Shown piece by piece: positions 50,134-58,290 of a DNA stretch of 64,000 bases. The stretch's first letter is position 1, and every line of letters begins with the position of its first letter. Source of the DNA: Aquisalimonas sp007126095. GTDB taxonomy: Bacteria > Pseudomonadota > Gammaproteobacteria > Nitrococcales > Aquisalimonadaceae. The translations under genes and the position numbers were made by a program. The notes beneath the pieces were generated by a model that was not told where the DNA came from, did no database searches, and saw only the letters and a list, made by a program, of their open reading frames with translations. Location: contig NZ_JBLWFT010000002.1 in assembly GCF_048323695.1 (NCBI RefSeq), positions 284,935 to 348,934 of the forward strand, given 5' to 3'.

Positions 50134-51010
50134 GTCCGGGGGCCGGTGGAGTGCCTGGCCGGCGCCGGCGAAGGTGAACCGCTTTCTGCATGTGCTCGGC
50201 CGGCGGCCGGATGGCTACCATGAGCTCCAGACCCTGTTTCAGTTTCTGGACCGCGTCGATACTGTCCATCTCCGCGTGCGGCAGGACGGCCGTATCGTGC
50301 GCACAGACGATATTGCCGGCGTACCGGAGAGCGCCGATCTGACCGTGCGCGCGGCGCGGGCCCTGCAGCCGTACGCTGCGGCCGGCTCCGGAGTCGACCT
50401 GCGGGTGGACAAGCACCTGCCGGCGGGAGGGGGGGTCGGCGGCGGCAGCTCCGATGCGGCCACGGTGCTGGTGGCGCTCAATCACCTCTGGGGCTGCGCG
50501 CTGGATGGCGACGCGCTGGCCGCGATCGCCCTGACGCTGGGGGCCGATGTTCCGGTGTTTGTCCGCGGCGAGGCCGCCTGGGCCGAGGGGGTTGGCGAGG
50601 TGCTCCGTCCTGAGCAGCCGGACAGGCCATGGTTTACGGTGCTGGCACCCGAATGCCAGGTCAGCACCGCAACGGTCTTTCAGGCGCCGGAATTGACAAG
50701 GAATTCAGCCCCCATCACAATAGCCGACTTCCGCTCAGGCGGGTCTAGAAACGATTTCGAAACGGTCGTGCGGAGACGGTATCCGGTCGTTGCCCGTGCG
50801 ATGAAAACGCTCTCCGCCTTCGGCGAGCCGCGGATGACGGGAACGGGCGCATGCGTGTTCCTGGCGTGCGGCAGCAAAGCCGAAGCGGACGCGGCCTGGG
50901 CGCAGGCGAACGCTGAAGGATGGCGTGGCTTCGTTGCCCGAGGGTTGAACCGGTCGCCATTGCTTGACCGCCTCGACGCCATGGCCGCGAAAGACGTTGG
51001 AGCCGACTGA
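50123..51010 (+). CDS. ispE: 4-diphosphocytidyl-2-C-methyl-D-erythritol kinase
   Basis: GHMP kinase of the MEP isoprenoid pathway. The 295 residues include WPAPAKVNRFLHVLGRRPDGYHELQTLFQFLD, the ATP loop PAGGGVGGGSSDAATVL and the C-terminal MTGTGACVFLA. No ATG exists at the right place. GTG codons at 50117 and 50123 lie inside the end of lolB; 50123 is annotated and the choice is uncertain by two codons. Translation is probably coupled to lolB. The tRNA-Gln gene starts 4 bp after the stop. Confidence 0.93.
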   Translation: MTSESGGRWSAWPAPAKVNRFLHVLGRRPDGYHELQTLFQFLDRVDTVHLRVRQDGRIVRTDDIAGVPESADLTVRAARALQPYAAAGSGVDLRVDKHLPAGGGVGGGSSDAATVLVALNHLWGCALDGDALAAIALTLGADVPVFVRGEAAWAEGVGEVLRPEQPDRPWFTVLAPECQVSTATVFQAPELTRNSAPITIADFRSGGSRNDFETVVRRRYPVVARAMKTLSAFGEPRMTGTGACVFLACGSKAEADAAWAQANAEGWRGFVARGLNRSPLLDRLDAMAAKDVGAD

Positions 51011-51014
51011 CTTC

Positions 51015-51089
51015 TGGGGTGTAGCCAAGCGGTAAGGCAACGGGTTTTGATCCCGTCATTCCCAGGTTCGAATCCTGGCACCCCAGCCA
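51015..51089 (+). tRNA. tRNA-Gln (anticodon UUG)
   Basis: A complete cloverleaf. The 7-bp acceptor is TGGGGTG with CACCCCA. The anticodon stem is ACGGG/CCCGT around loop TTTTGAT, giving anticodon TTG. The T arm contains GGTTCGAAT, and an encoded CCA ends at 51089. The first pair is U1-A72, the identity element used by both GlnRS and bacterial GatB. It sits between ispE and prs, a conserved position. Confidence 0.97.
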
Positions 51090-51122
51090 TTCCATTCCGG
51101 ATCGCACACGAGCGGGATCAGC

Positions 51123-52079
51123 GTGACTGAAAACGGACACATGATGGTCTTTGCGGGTAACGCCAACCCGCAACTCGCAGCCGCAATCAACGAGCATCTG
51201 CGCATCCGCCCCGGCTACGCCGTGGTCAGCCAGTTCAGCGACGGCGAGGTCAACGTCGAGATCGACGAGCACGTGCGCGGCAAGGACGTCTTCATCGTCC
51301 AGCCCACCTGTGCTCCGACCAACGACAACCTCATGGAGCTGCTGATCATCGCTGACGCTCTGCGGCGTTCCTCCGCAGCGCGGATCACGGCGGTGGTGCC
51401 CTATTACGGTTACGCCCGCCAGGATCGCCGGCCGCGCTCCCAGCGCGTGCCGATCTCCGCCAAGCTGGTGGCGGACATGATCCAGGCCTCCGGCATCAAC
51501 CGGGTGCTCACGGTCGACCTCCATGCCGACCAGATCCAGGGATTCTTCAACATCCCCGTGGACAACATCTACGCTTCGCCCATCCTGCTGGGCGATATCT
51601 GGCGACAGGTGTATCCGGAGAAGGTCGTGGTCAGCCCCGATGTAGGCGGCGTGGTGCGCGCCCGGGCCGTGGCCAAGCGGCTCGGGGACGCCGATCTCGC
51701 CATCATCGACAAGCGCCGGCCCAAGGCCAACGAGGCGCAGATCATGCACATCATCGGCGACGTGAAGGGCAAGACCGCCATCATCGTCGACGACATCGTG
51801 GATACCGCCGGAACCCTCTGCCAGGCTGCGCGTGCGCTCAAGGAGCATGGCGCCGAGCGGGTTGTGGCGTACATTACCCACCCCGTTCTCTCCGGCAAGG
51901 CGATCGACAAGATCGGCGCTTCGGAGCTGGACGAACTGGTGGTCACCGATTCCATCCCGCTCAGCGACGAGGCGGAAGCCTGTCCGCGGATCCGGCAGGT
52001 CAGCATCGCCGAGCTGCTGGCGGAGAGCATTCGCCGGATCAGCAACGACGAGTCGGTGAGCGAGTTGTTCGTGGAATGA
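51123..52079 (+). CDS. prs: Ribose-phosphate pyrophosphokinase
   Basis: Makes PRPP from ribose 5-phosphate and ATP for nucleotide, His and Trp synthesis. The 318 residues include GNANPQLAAAIN, the flexible-loop region YYGYARQDRRPRSQRVPI, VDLHADQIQGFF, and the PRPP-binding IIVDDIVDTAGTL. The start is a GTG at 51123; an ATG at 51141 would shorten it by six residues. It supplies the purine genes at 4.5-7.5 kb functionally. A large inverted repeat follows the stop. Confidence 0.97.
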   Translation: MTENGHMMVFAGNANPQLAAAINEHLRIRPGYAVVSQFSDGEVNVEIDEHVRGKDVFIVQPTCAPTNDNLMELLIIADALRRSSAARITAVVPYYGYARQDRRPRSQRVPISAKLVADMIQASGINRVLTVDLHADQIQGFFNIPVDNIYASPILLGDIWRQVYPEKVVVSPDVGGVVRARAVAKRLGDADLAIIDKRRPKANEAQIMHIIGDVKGKTAIIVDDIVDTAGTLCQAARALKEHGAERVVAYITHPVLSGKAIDKIGASELDELVVTDSIPLSDEAEACPRIRQVSIAELLAESIRRISNDESVSELFVE

Positions 52080-52089
52080 ACAAGGCTGT

Positions 52090-52154
52090 GTAGGAGCGGC
52101 GCGAGCCGCGACGGTTCCAGAGAGTCGGCGTGTCGCGACTCGCGCCGCTCCTAC
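52090..52154. repeat. REP-like inverted repeat pair (hairpin) after prs
   Basis: Two 23-bp arms (52090-52112 and 52132-52154), beginning GTAGGAGCGG and identical in inverted orientation except one base, flank a 19-bp spacer. The sequence type is like Pseudomonas-style REP elements arranged as a facing pair. It could form a very stable hairpin and act as the prs terminator or mRNA stabiliser. Confidence 0.85.
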
Positions 52155-52233
52155 GGTGTCAACAGGTTTTCTTTCACCCGATCCTCTCTGGTCGCGGAGA
52201 GGTTCGGGTTTCATTCGTTATGGAGACGAAATC

Positions 52234-52950
52234 ATGTCCGTTGAACTGAAACTGAGTGCCGAGCCGCGCACGGACGCAGGGAAGGGTGCGAGCCGCCGCC
52301 TGCGTAAGGTCAAGACCGTGCCGGCCATTGTCTATGGCGCCGGCAAGAAGCCGGAAATGCTGAAGGTGAGCCTGTTCGAGCTGACCAAGCTCATGGAGCG
52401 GGAGGCGTTCTTCTCGCAGATCATCACGCTCGAGGTGGACGGCAAGAAGCAGCAGACCGTGCTGAAAGACATGCAGCGCCATCCCTACAAGGATCTGGTG
52501 ATGCACCTGGACTTCATGCGAATCAAGGCCAACGAGAAGCTGACCACCCAGGTGCCGGTGCACTTCCTCAACGAGGACACCTGCAAGGGCGTCAAGGCCG
52601 GTGGCGTGATCCACAAGGACATGATCGAGGTCGCCATCAACTGCCTGCCCAAGGATCTGCCGGAGTACCTGGAAGTGGACCTGGCCGACCTGGATATCGG
52701 CGATTCCGTGCACCTGTCCCAGCTCGACGTGCCCAAGGGCGTGGAGCTGGAAGCGTTCGCCCATGGCGGTGACGAGCACGACCACGACCATCCGGTGGTC
52801 AGCATCGTGCAGCCGCGTGCCGCCAAGGCCGAAGACGACGAGGAAGAGGCAGCCGAGGAATCCGCTGCCGATGCCGGCGACGCCGGTGAAGACGCCGGCG
52901 GCGGTGAGGATGCCGGCTCCGCCGACGAAGGTGACGAAGACAAGGGCTGA
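52234..52950 (+). CDS. rplY: 50S ribosomal protein L25 / Ctc form
   Basis: Binds 5S rRNA in the large subunit; the long Ctc form has an added C-terminal domain. The 238 residues have the L25 domain (1-95: LSAEPRTDAGKGASRRLR, VPAIVYG), the Ctc beta domain (96-190: VPVHFLNEDTCKGVKAGGVIH, DLADLDIGDSVHLSQL), and a 40-residue tail made almost only of Asp, Glu, Ala and Gly. The acidic tail suggests adaptation to high salt. The ATG at 52234 has GGAGA upstream. pth follows 29 bp downstream. Confidence 0.95.
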   Translation: MSVELKLSAEPRTDAGKGASRRLRKVKTVPAIVYGAGKKPEMLKVSLFELTKLMEREAFFSQIITLEVDGKKQQTVLKDMQRHPYKDLVMHLDFMRIKANEKLTTQVPVHFLNEDTCKGVKAGGVIHKDMIEVAINCLPKDLPEYLEVDLADLDIGDSVHLSQLDVPKGVELEAFAHGGDEHDHDHPVVSIVQPRAAKAEDDEEEAAEESAADAGDAGEDAGGGEDAGSADEGDEDKG

Positions 52951-52979
52951 TCGCCTGCAGACCACCACGGGTTTCCGCT

Positions 52980-53579
52980 ATGGCCAGTGAGCAGACCGCG
53001 ATCCAGCTCATCGTCGGGCTTGGAAACCCGGGTGACAAGTATGTTGGCACGCGCCACAACGCCGGATTCTGGTTCGTTGACGAACTGGTCCGGCGTTGTG
53101 GCGGCGCCTTTCGGCAGGAACCCCGTATTCGTAGTGAAGCGACGCGGGTGGAGATTGCCGGTGTGCGCTGTCACGTGCTCAAACCGCTGACCTTCATGAA
53201 CCGCAGTGGCCAGGCCGTTGCCGCGGTGGCCAATTTCTACCGCATTCCCCCGGAGGCCGTACTGGTCGCGCACGACGAGCTGGATCTGCCCCCGGGCGCG
53301 GTCCGCTGGAAGCGTGGTGGCGGGCACGGGGGGCACAACGGTCTGCGGGATACCATTCGAGCCCTCGGGTCGCGCGAGTTCCAGCGACTGCGCATCGGTA
53401 TCGGCCATCCCGGCCACGCCGACGACGTGGTGCCTTACGTGCTGAGCCGCCCGTCCCCCGGGGATCGCCGCGCAATTGACGAAGCGGTCGACGAGGCCGC
53501 CGACGCCATGACACTGGTGTTCGAAGGCAACGCCGACAAGGCCGTGCAGCGGCTTCACTCGCGAAAACCCGAGAGCTGA
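52980..53579 (+). CDS. pth: Peptidyl-tRNA hydrolase
   Basis: Recycles peptidyl-tRNAs that drop off ribosomes. The 199 residues include LIVGLGNPGDKYVGTRHNAGFWFVD with the catalytic histidine, LKPLTFMNRSGQAV, HDELDLPPG and GGGHGGHNGLRD. It lies between rplY and ychF, the standard order, with 29- and 25-bp gaps, and is probably part of a rplY-pth-ychF transcript. Confidence 0.97.
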   Translation: MASEQTAIQLIVGLGNPGDKYVGTRHNAGFWFVDELVRRCGGAFRQEPRIRSEATRVEIAGVRCHVLKPLTFMNRSGQAVAAVANFYRIPPEAVLVAHDELDLPPGAVRWKRGGGHGGHNGLRDTIRALGSREFQRLRIGIGHPGHADDVVPYVLSRPSPGDRRAIDEAVDEAADAMTLVFEGNADKAVQRLHSRKPES

Positions 53580-53604
53580 TTCCACCGACCAATCGAGAGG
53601 CGTC

Positions 53605-54696
53605 ATGGGCTTCAAATGTGGCATCGTCGGCCTGCCCAACGTGGGTAAATCGACCCTTTTCAACGCACTGACCCGCAACGAGATCCCGGCTGAGAACTAC
53701 CCGTTCTGCACCATCGATCCCAACGTGGGCATTGTTCCGGTGCCCGACCCGCGCCTCGACCAGCTCGCGGAGATCGTGCGTCCCGAGAGCGTGCTGCCAA
53801 CCACCATGGAGTTCGTGGACATTGCCGGTCTGGTCTCCGGCGCCTCCCAGGGAGAGGGGCTCGGGAACCAGTTTCTCGCCAACATCCGCGAGACCGACGC
53901 CATCGCGCACGTGGTGCGCTGCTTCGAGGACGGCGACGTCCACCACGTGGCCGGCCGGGTGGACCCGGTGGACGACGTGGAAACCATCAACACCGAGCTG
54001 GTGCTGGCGGACCTGGACAGCGTCGAGAAGGCGCTGCAGAAGGCGGAGCGACAGGCCAAGTCCAACGACAAGGAAGCCATGCGCCGTCGAGATGTGCTCA
54101 AGCGCCTGCGGGACCATCTTGCCGAGGGCGACCCGGCGCGCATGCTGCACCTGGAACCGGAGGAGCAGGCCCTGGTGCGGGAGTTCCACCTGCTCACGGC
54201 CAAGCCCGTGCTGTACGTGGCCAACGTCACCGAGGGCGGCTTCGACAACAACGCCCATTTGGACCGGCTGCGCGAGATGGCCGAGCGGGAGCAGGCCGGT
54301 GTGGTGGTCCTGTGCGCCGCCATCGAGGCGGAGCTGTCGCTGCTCGACGAAGCGGACCGGGACGAGTTTCTGGCCGAGTACGGGCTGGACGAGCCGGGAC
54401 TGAACCGCCTGATCCGGGCCGGCTACGATCTGCTTGGCCTGCGCACCTACTTCACCGCCGGGCCCAAGGAGGTCCGCGCCTGGACCATTCTCAAGGGCGA
54501 TACCGCGCCCCAGGCCGCCGGCCGGATCCACACGGACTTCGAGCGCGGCTTCATCCGTGCCGAAGTGATTGGCTTCGATGATTACATCGCCTGTGGCGGC
54601 GAAGCGGGCGCCAAGAGCGCGGGCAAGACACGCCTGGAAGGCAAGGAGTACATCGTCCACGAAGGCGATGTCATCCACTTCCGTTTCAACGTCTGA
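53605..54696 (+). CDS. ychF: Ribosome-binding ATPase YchF
   Basis: Obg-family P-loop protein that prefers ATP and binds ribosomes; it modulates stress responses. The 363 residues include G1 GIVGLPNVGKSTLFNALT, G3 FVDIAGLVSGAS, and NVTE in place of the guanine-specifying NKxD, which explains ATP use. A coiled coil (about 125-205) and a C-terminal TGS domain (LRTYFTAGPKEVRAWTI, YIVHEGDVIHFRFNV) follow. It ends the conserved lolB-to-ychF block. Confidence 0.97.
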   Translation: MGFKCGIVGLPNVGKSTLFNALTRNEIPAENYPFCTIDPNVGIVPVPDPRLDQLAEIVRPESVLPTTMEFVDIAGLVSGASQGEGLGNQFLANIRETDAIAHVVRCFEDGDVHHVAGRVDPVDDVETINTELVLADLDSVEKALQKAERQAKSNDKEAMRRRDVLKRLRDHLAEGDPARMLHLEPEEQALVREFHLLTAKPVLYVANVTEGGFDNNAHLDRLREMAEREQAGVVVLCAAIEAELSLLDEADRDEFLAEYGLDEPGLNRLIRAGYDLLGLRTYFTAGPKEVRAWTILKGDTAPQAAGRIHTDFERGFIRAEVIGFDDYIACGGEAGAKSAGKTRLEGKEYIVHEGDVIHFRFNV

Positions 54697-55029
54697 AGGG
54701 GCTGTACCCCCGGCGATGGCCGCCGGCCTCATACTAGTAAATCGGCGCAGCGACATGGGTGCGTTTCTGATTTGTGACCCGTGTCGCAAGCCTTGCGATT
54801 GCTCTCCGGATCCCCTTTCCATCCCGTCGCGCGGTGGATAGTCTCTATTTTGCGACACCGGTGTTGCGGGAACACCAGCGTCGCTGTCCATAAGCAAACA
54901 GACGCCGGTATACGGCGCGGCAGGACTGCCAGCCAGGAACCACCACGGGGGAATGCGCGCTCGCATTCAACGAAGAATGCTGCTGGCAGCGGCTGAGAAA
55001 ACCAGAACGAACGATTGTATGGGGCACCT
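54697..55029. other. 333-bp gap between ychF and the unassigned envelope operon
   Basis: No gene is supported. Just after ychF are two small hairpins (GGGG-ctgta-CCCC, from 54698, and CCGGCG-atggc-CGCCGG, 54710-54726) without a T-run. Further on is GGTGTT-gcggg-AACACC (54860-54876), which overlaps the palindrome ACACCGGTGT and could be an operator. No sigma-70 promoter of good quality was found, although transcription of the downstream operon must begin somewhere here. Confidence 0.4.
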
Positions 55030-56958
55030 ATGAATGTGAGTGAGGGTGGGCTGCGGCGCCTGTGTCTGGGTGCCGGCTTGTTGATAGCGGGCAGTAGCAT
55101 TGCCATCGGTGACGATAACGGCGTGGATGTCGTCGAGAGTGGCGAACTCGAGCAGTCTGAACGTCAGGCCATTCTCGGGATCAATTCCGTCGGGCTGGAA
55201 GAGACCAGCTACCGATTCCCGGTGCGCTACTGCCCGCACGAGCGGGACTGCCGTGACGGTGGAGCGTGGTCGGTGTCGTTACCCCAGGGGCTTGCGGATG
55301 CGGTGCTGGCCGATAACATGCCGGCCATTATCCCCGCGCGCTACGACCGCCTGATGCTCTCCGCCGACGGCACGCGCATCGAGACCGCCACGGACGTCAC
55401 CGAGATCGACGACGCCTGGGTCGATGCCTACCAGTTCCCGGCCGGCGGTGACCTAGAGGCGTTCACCACGCACCTGCAAGGCTATCTCAACGACCAGATT
55501 GCGGACCCGCTGGCGGAACTGATGGCGGCATCCCGTCAGGCCCGGTACGACGAGATGCCGCGGGAGGAGCAGACGCGCTTCATCGAGGAGCGTGCCAGGG
55601 AAGCGGGCATTCCGGCCGACGTGCTGGAGGGGCTGCTGAGTTCCGCGTACACCTTCGCCTACCATATTCCGCCGATTCGCGGCGGCCGGTTCACCATCCA
55701 GCAGATCCAGCGCGAACGGGCCGACGGCACCACGTATTACGTCTACCGCACGTCGCTGAGCGCCCCGGTACACACCCGGCTGGCCGTGTTCGCCTTCGAC
55801 GGCGAGCAGTTCGAGGTCTACAACGTCATCGACACCGAGCCGGGCAATTTCATGGAAGCGTGGGCGCAGCAGATCTCCGGCAGTGCCTCGGTCACGACGC
55901 GCTCACGCCCCCGCCGGAGCGATGCCCAGGCCATATTCCAGCGGGCTTACGCCGCCTCCTTCGGTGACACGGTGACGGCGCTGAATGTCCGTCTGAAAGA
56001 CGATGACGCTTTCACCGTGGCCGCGCCGGCCCTGTCGGCCGACAACGGCGCCGTGGAGATGACGGTGGGCAATCAGGAAAACCTCCGCCCCGGCGCCGTT
56101 GTGCGGGTGACGCGCGTCATTGACGGTGAGCGTGAGGACATGGGCTGGGGCCGGGTCCGGGATGTGGGGGACTCGTGCCTCGCTTTGCCCGAAGACGAGC
56201 GCACCACGACCCGCGCCGACCTGGTGGTGGACGCCGGTGCGGACGCCTACGACCAGGTCCGCGAGATCCCGTACACGGGCGTCTTCGGGCGTTTCGGTGT
56301 CGGACAGGAAACCTCGACCTTGACCAATGGCGAGGACACCGACGCCGGCGAGCCCACGTACCTGGATTTGGGTTTCGTTGCCGATTTCGCCTTTCTGCGG
56401 AACAACGCCTCCCTGCATGGCATGTGGACCAGCGTGGACATCGGTATCGGTGTGCTCGGTGACGGCACGTTTCAGGGGGACGAGGTCGAGGGTGGCATGG
56501 CCTTTCGCCTGCGTACCGGCATCGAGTATCGCCGGCATCTCCTGGGCGCGTTCTACGGCTCCGTTGGCGCCGACTTCGGCGTCGAGGGGCAGCGTTACGA
56601 ACTCCGCGAGGAAGACCTCACGGCAACATCCCTGTTCGTGAACCCGCGGATCGGCGCTGGCTACCACTTCGGGCCGAAATGGCAGATCCAGGCGAGCGTC
56701 GGGTATCACCAGCCGGTTTCGGAGAACGTGGATTACGATGGCACCGGCGACCACCCGGATGTGTTCGAGGGTGGCGCCAACGCTATGTTGAGCATCGGCT
56801 ACCACGTGGATTTCGCAGGCCCGTTCGCCAATTCGACAGCCATGCCCAGCGAGCGCTGCCAGGAGATTCGCGACAACGGTGGCCAGGATCCCGCGTCCGC
56901 CGGCGCGGGCAGTCAGGATTTCTCGGGCGCACTGGCCTGCGCCCAGGCGTCACGCTGA
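55030..56958 (+). CDS. Exported protein with predicted C-terminal beta-barrel, function unknown
   Basis: I do not recognise this 642-residue protein. It begins with a signal-like segment (LRRLCLGAGLLIAGSSIAIG). Residues about 30-330 are mixed alpha/beta. Around 345-400 is a small beta domain (NLRPGAVVRVTRVIDGEREDMGWGRVRDVGD region) that resembles the C-terminal domain of the flagellar protein FlgT. Residues about 415-595 show alternating polar/hydrophobic strands typical of an outer-membrane barrel (for example YRRHLLGAFYGSVGADFGV, IGAGYHFGPKWQIQASVGYH). A 45-residue tail with two cysteines follows, so the protein does not end in the usual aromatic BAM signal. The start at 55030 is chosen over an upstream non-ATG codon. 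It is the first of five consecutive genes. Confidence 0.75.
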   Translation: MNVSEGGLRRLCLGAGLLIAGSSIAIGDDNGVDVVESGELEQSERQAILGINSVGLEETSYRFPVRYCPHERDCRDGGAWSVSLPQGLADAVLADNMPAIIPARYDRLMLSADGTRIETATDVTEIDDAWVDAYQFPAGGDLEAFTTHLQGYLNDQIADPLAELMAASRQARYDEMPREEQTRFIEERAREAGIPADVLEGLLSSAYTFAYHIPPIRGGRFTIQQIQRERADGTTYYVYRTSLSAPVHTRLAVFAFDGEQFEVYNVIDTEPGNFMEAWAQQISGSASVTTRSRPRRSDAQAIFQRAYAASFGDTVTALNVRLKDDDAFTVAAPALSADNGAVEMTVGNQENLRPGAVVRVTRVIDGEREDMGWGRVRDVGDSCLALPEDERTTTRADLVVDAGADAYDQVREIPYTGVFGRFGVGQETSTLTNGEDTDAGEPTYLDLGFVADFAFLRNNASLHGMWTSVDIGIGVLGDGTFQGDEVEGGMAFRLRTGIEYRRHLLGAFYGSVGADFGVEGQRYELREEDLTATSLFVNPRIGAGYHFGPKWQIQASVGYHQPVSENVDYDGTGDHPDVFEGGANAMLSIGYHVDFAGPFANSTAMPSERCQEIRDNGGQDPASAGAGSQDFSGALACAQASR

Positions 56959-56976
56959 GGCGGTTACCGCCTTGAC

Positions 56977-57011
56977 GTGACGCGCGTCACGGCCGTTCAC
57001 CTACAGTGAAC
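56977..57011. promoter_or_regulatory. Two adjacent palindromes before the second envelope gene
   Basis: GTGACGCGCGTCAC (56977-56990, perfect 14-bp palindrome) is followed by GTTCAC-ctaca-GTGAAC (56995-57011, perfect 6-bp arms). They lie in the 81-bp gap between the first and second genes of the cluster. A TTGACG (56972-56977) and a TACAGT (57002-57007) are present, but 24 bp apart. Operator function is inferred from symmetry only. Confidence 0.45.
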
Positions 57012-57039
57012 GCCCTCAGCCCAAAACATAGGTTGCGTC

Positions 57040-58290
57040 ATGATGATGGAACGATCGCTTCGTCGACTTTTTGCCCCCGGGGCTGCGGCTTGCGTCCTGC
57101 TCCTGGTCGGGTGCGGTGGTGCGGACAAGCCCGCTGAGCCGGACACCTACGTGCCGCAGTCCACCCAGGCGCGCCTGATCGAGTCGGTGTCCGCGAGCGA
57201 ATTGACCATTCGTGCCGAGGGCGTCGGCGAGTCGGTTGCCCTCGCCAGTGACGACGCCCGGCGCACGGCCGTCTGGTATGCCCTGTATGGCGGCAGCCAC
57301 CCCATCCTCGCCAACGAGGCGGCGCGCTCCGCCTTCGAGCGCCACGAGGAAGACGTCTTCCGCAGCGCCGACGCCTACATCAGCGACACAAGCCAGCCCA
57401 TGAGCAGCCGCCAGGAGGGCGACGAGCGGATCCTTGAGAAGGAAGTCCGGGTGCACGTCGAGCGGCTGTCGGAGGAACTGGTTAGGCTTGACGTGATTGA
57501 TGACCGGGTCGACCTCATGGCCGAGGTGGGGCGGCCCCGTATCGCGGTGCTCCCCGACAACCCCGACCGCGAGGACCAGGCGCGGCCAGCCATTGCCATG
57601 ATCTCCGAGTACCTGCAGGAGCGGGGCTTCGACGTGGAGGTGCCCCGTGCCGACGAGCAAGTCAACGAAATGGTGGAACAGGCGGCGGCGCTGGAGGGGC
57701 GGACCGATCCCATGTACCAGTTGGCGCTCGAGAGCGGCAGCGAGATCTACATCACCGTGGGCGTGGACGACAGCAGCCGGTCCATGGGCGATACCGAGGT
57801 ACTGAAATCGAGCGTCTCCACGGTGGCGTACTACACCGCCACCGGCGACCAGATCGGTGCTACCACCGGGCACTCTCCCGAGCGGGATGTCTCCGGACAC
57901 GGAGTGCTTGCTGAAGAGGCCGCCAGCGAGGCGGGCAACCGCATCACCCGGCAGATCGAGAACAGCTGGATGGAGGAGGCGGAACGGGGCAGGCCGTTCA
58001 AAGTGGTGGTGGTGGCGTCCCAGGGCAGTGACACCCGCACCGTCGGGCGTGAGGTCCACCGCATGATGCGTGACGTCTGCCCCGAATCCTCCCGTAACGC
58101 CGCTGGATCGCACAGCTTCGACTACACCCTGCGCTGCACGGATCAGTCCGACGCCATGGATCTGCTGCTGGATCTGGAAGCGCACTACGCCGGGCCGGGA
58201 CGGCTCGAGCGCACGCTGGACAGCGGCGCGCTGTTGATTCTCTCCGTGGGCGAAGGCAATGGTGGCGGCGATGACATCATCATCGAGTAA
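57040..58290 (+). CDS. Predicted outer-membrane lipoprotein, LPP20/FlgT-like N-domain, function unknown
   Basis: The 416 residues begin with a lipobox (ACVLLLVGC). Residues about 50-130 contain ELTIRAEGVGESVALASDDARRTAV, a pattern seen in LPP20 and FlgT N-terminal domains (a strand, then a helix rich in Ala, Asp and Arg). From about 164, RPRIAVLPDNP opens an alpha/beta domain, with a further domain from about 320 (PFKVVVVASQGSDTRTV). It ends in a Gly/Asp-rich tail. Three cysteines lie in the last third. The stop lies inside the next gene, so the two are translationally linked. I cannot name a function; the overall plan is like FlgT or CsgG-associated periplasmic proteins. Confidence 0.75.
   Translation: MMMERSLRRLFAPGAAACVLLLVGCGGADKPAEPDTYVPQSTQARLIESVSASELTIRAEGVGESVALASDDARRTAVWYALYGGSHPILANEAARSAFERHEEDVFRSADAYISDTSQPMSSRQEGDERILEKEVRVHVERLSEELVRLDVIDDRVDLMAEVGRPRIAVLPDNPDREDQARPAIAMISEYLQERGFDVEVPRADEQVNEMVEQAAALEGRTDPMYQLALESGSEIYITVGVDDSSRSMGDTEVLKSSVSTVAYYTATGDQIGATTGHSPERDVSGHGVLAEEAASEAGNRITRQIENSWMEEAERGRPFKVVVVASQGSDTRTVGREVHRMMRDVCPESSRNAAGSHSFDYTLRCTDQSDAMDLLLDLEAHYAGPGRLERTLDSGALLILSVGEGNGGGDDIIIE

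Noticed and set aside
54729..55106. Minus-strand 125-codon frame in the gap upstream of the envelope cluster
   Set aside because: It runs into the plus-strand gene start, has no ribosome-binding site and has an Arg/Pro/Ser-rich composition typical of random GC-rich sequence.
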